Assembly (NCBI GenBank): GCA_964420035.1
Contig: CAYQQR010000005.1
Coordinates: 46,323 to 110,322, forward strand
Reading direction: 5' to 3'
DNA from: CAYQQR01 sp964420035
GTDB lineage: Bacteria > Bacteroidota > Bacteroidia > Bacteroidales > SM23-62
DNA length: 64,000 nucleotides
A program made the position numbers and the translations under genes. How positions within the stretch are numbered: position 1 is the stretch's first letter; each line of letters opens with the position of its first letter. The notes under the pieces were generated by a model that saw only the letters and a list, made by a program, of their open reading frames with translations, was not told the origin of the DNA and ran no database searches. Of this stretch, positions 62,637 to 64,000 are shown in pieces.

Positions 62637-63935
62637 ATGACCAAGATACAATCGAACCGCAGAACTTTCATTCGCAATTCGGCCCTTGCTGCTGCCGGCC
62701 TGACCGTTGTTCCCAGGGAAGTGCTGGGAGGAAAGAACTATGTAGCTCCCAGCGACAAGGTACAGCTGGGTTTTATAGGTACCGGAAAGCTTGCCCGGAA
62801 TTTTTTCGTGCGTTTTGCAGAACTGCCCGAAGTGCAAATTACGGCCGGATGTGATGTAGATTCTTTAAAGCTGGAACGTTTCCTCAGCAGCATCAATGCC
62901 TTTTACGCTGAGAAAACCGGTAAGGAACGCTACGACAAAACCCGGGCCTATGAAAAGTACGAAGACCTGATCGCCGACAAAAATGTTGACGCCGTCGTAG
63001 TGGTTACCCCCGATCACTGGCACGCCATACCTTCCATTGCTGCCATGGAGGCCGGCAAGGATGTGTATTGCGAAAAACCGCTTGCCCACACCGTTGAAGA
63101 AGGCAGGGCCATGGTGGAAGCGGCCCGGAAATACGAAAGGATAGTACAGACCGGCAGTATGCAGCGTTCCTGGCCGGATTTCGGGAAAGCAGTCGAACTG
63201 GTACGCAACGGGTATATCGGTGAAATCAGGAAAATAGTCGTAAACGTGGGCGATCCCGCCATAAAATGCCTGCTTCCTGCTGAGGATACGCCGGAATACC
63301 TGAACTGGGACCGCTGGGTGGGACCGGCCCAATACAGGCCCTATAACCAGATCCTTTCCCCCTCCATAGAACAGACCCACTGGCCCAGGTGGCGGGATTA
63401 TCGAGAATTCGGGGGAGGAGGAGTAACCGATTGGGGGGCCCATATGTTCGACATTGCCCAGTGGGCCCTGGATATGGACCACAGCGGTCCGGTGAAATTT
63501 ATACCCCCCGAATTTCCCGAAGCTACCAGAGGATTGATCATGCAATATGCCAACGGGGTCATCATGACCCACGAGGACTTTGGCAGGGGATGGGCCGTTC
63601 GCTTTCACGGAACGGAAGGCGTCCTGGATGTAAGCCGGGAATTCCTGGATTCCAAACCGGAATGGATCGCACTTTCCGAAATAGAAGCGGGAGATGGGCG
63701 AGTGTATCGTAGCGATAATCATTACCAGAACTGGATCGATTGTATCAAGAACAGGACCCTCCCTGTCGCGGATGTGGAAAACGGTCATCGTACCGCCACG
63801 GTTTGCAATATCGCAAACCTGGCCTACCGGCTCAGGAGACCCCTGGAGTGGGATCCGGAGAAAGAAGAATTTACAGGGGATGAGGAAGCCAACGGACTCA
63901 GGGGGAAGGAATATAGGGAACCGTACACTTTGTGA
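62637..63935 (+). CDS. Second exported Gfo/Idh/MocA-family oxidoreductase
   Basis: The 432-residue protein has a twin-arginine-like signal (SNRRTFIRNSALAAAGL). Nucleotide loop GFIGTGKLARNF, DAVVVVTPDHWHA, and the usual YCEKPLAHT motif follow, unlike the QKP form in the first copy. The C-terminal domain has GGGVTDWGAHMFDIAQWAL. It is likely to oxidise a sugar or glycoside in the periplasm; substrate unknown. It follows the LytTR regulator in the same direction and probably shares its transcript. Confidence 0.92.
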   Translation: MTKIQSNRRTFIRNSALAAAGLTVVPREVLGGKNYVAPSDKVQLGFIGTGKLARNFFVRFAELPEVQITAGCDVDSLKLERFLSSINAFYAEKTGKERYDKTRAYEKYEDLIADKNVDAVVVVTPDHWHAIPSIAAMEAGKDVYCEKPLAHTVEEGRAMVEAARKYERIVQTGSMQRSWPDFGKAVELVRNGYIGEIRKIVVNVGDPAIKCLLPAEDTPEYLNWDRWVGPAQYRPYNQILSPSIEQTHWPRWRDYREFGGGGVTDWGAHMFDIAQWALDMDHSGPVKFIPPEFPEATRGLIMQYANGVIMTHEDFGRGWAVRFHGTEGVLDVSREFLDSKPEWIALSEIEAGDGRVYRSDNHYQNWIDCIKNRTLPVADVENGHRTATVCNIANLAYRLRRPLEWDPEKEEFTGDEEANGLRGKEYREPYTL

Positions 63936-64000
63936 TCGCGTATTGCGAATAGCGGATTACGGATTGTAGCATTTTAGCGAAGAGCCAGGCTGCAGGGCTG
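63936..64000. repeat. Partial intergenic region with the ACGGATTACGG-type repeat
   Basis: CGGATTACGGATTG (63953-63966) is the inverted copy of the repeat next to rpsT. No gene is visible before the window ends. Confidence 0.4.

Noticed and set aside
62865..63788. A 307-residue minus-strand frame
   Set aside because: Antisense to the well-defined Gfo/Idh/MocA gene; no family features.

Overview
The window looks like a chromosome segment of a polysaccharide-degrading Bacteroidota, probably of the Bacteroidales/Marinilabiliales type and probably from a marine or sediment habitat. The evidence is a SusC/SusD pair, an AraC-type output domain of a hybrid two-component sensor, type IX secretion C-terminal domains, FISUMP and SprB-like domains, many lipoproteins and Tat-like exported enzymes, sulfatases, and promoter -7 boxes of the form TAnnTTTG. 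No CRISPR array, insertion sequence or prophage was seen.

Region 1 (1-41.4 kb) is a large polysaccharide utilisation locus. It opens with the tail of the sensor/regulator. A plus-strand operon follows: a 38-residue membrane peptide, a beta-helix enzyme, a toroid lyase-like lipoprotein, a ConA-like lipoprotein, a Gfo/Idh/MocA oxidoreductase and a GH42-like enzyme. Two minus-strand T9SS cargo genes come next: a DUF362 protein and a 1744-residue adhesin-like protein with a duplicated 349-residue block. Then come SusC/SusD, a minus-strand pair (SprB/FISUMP lipoprotein and thioredoxin-like lipoprotein), and a long plus-strand run: GH29 fucosidase, sulfatase, PhoD-like phosphohydrolase, second sulfatase, zinc alcohol dehydrogenase, FAD oxidoreductase, amidohydrolase, GH50-like enzyme, six-hairpin protein and GH3. 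Four stop/start ATGA overlaps show tight coupling. Fucosidase, two sulfatases, and GH42-, GH50- and GH3-type enzymes together suggest a sulfated fucose/galactose-containing algal polysaccharide; this is inference.

Region 2 (41.4-42.7 kb) is a scar zone: an XRE regulator, a tRNA remnant split by an 85-bp palindromic element, an intact tRNA-Ala(GGC) with a terminator, and a frameshifted beta-propeller pseudogene.

Region 3 (42.7-64 kb) is mostly core genome: TonB, a repeat lipoprotein, HflX, aspartate-semialdehyde dehydrogenase, a lamin-tail protein, the sppA-lpxK-purine nucleoside phosphorylase operon, FolK, RadC, ribosomal protein S20, an isoprenylcysteine-methyltransferase-like protein, an NSS transporter, an SDR, an alpha/beta hydrolase, a membrane LytTR regulator and a second exported Gfo/Idh/MocA oxidoreductase. 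The oddities here are two genes with no ATG/GTG/TTG at their evident start, a lipoprotein gene with a +1 shift at UUU-UGA, and a direct-repeat operator candidate before the LytTR gene.
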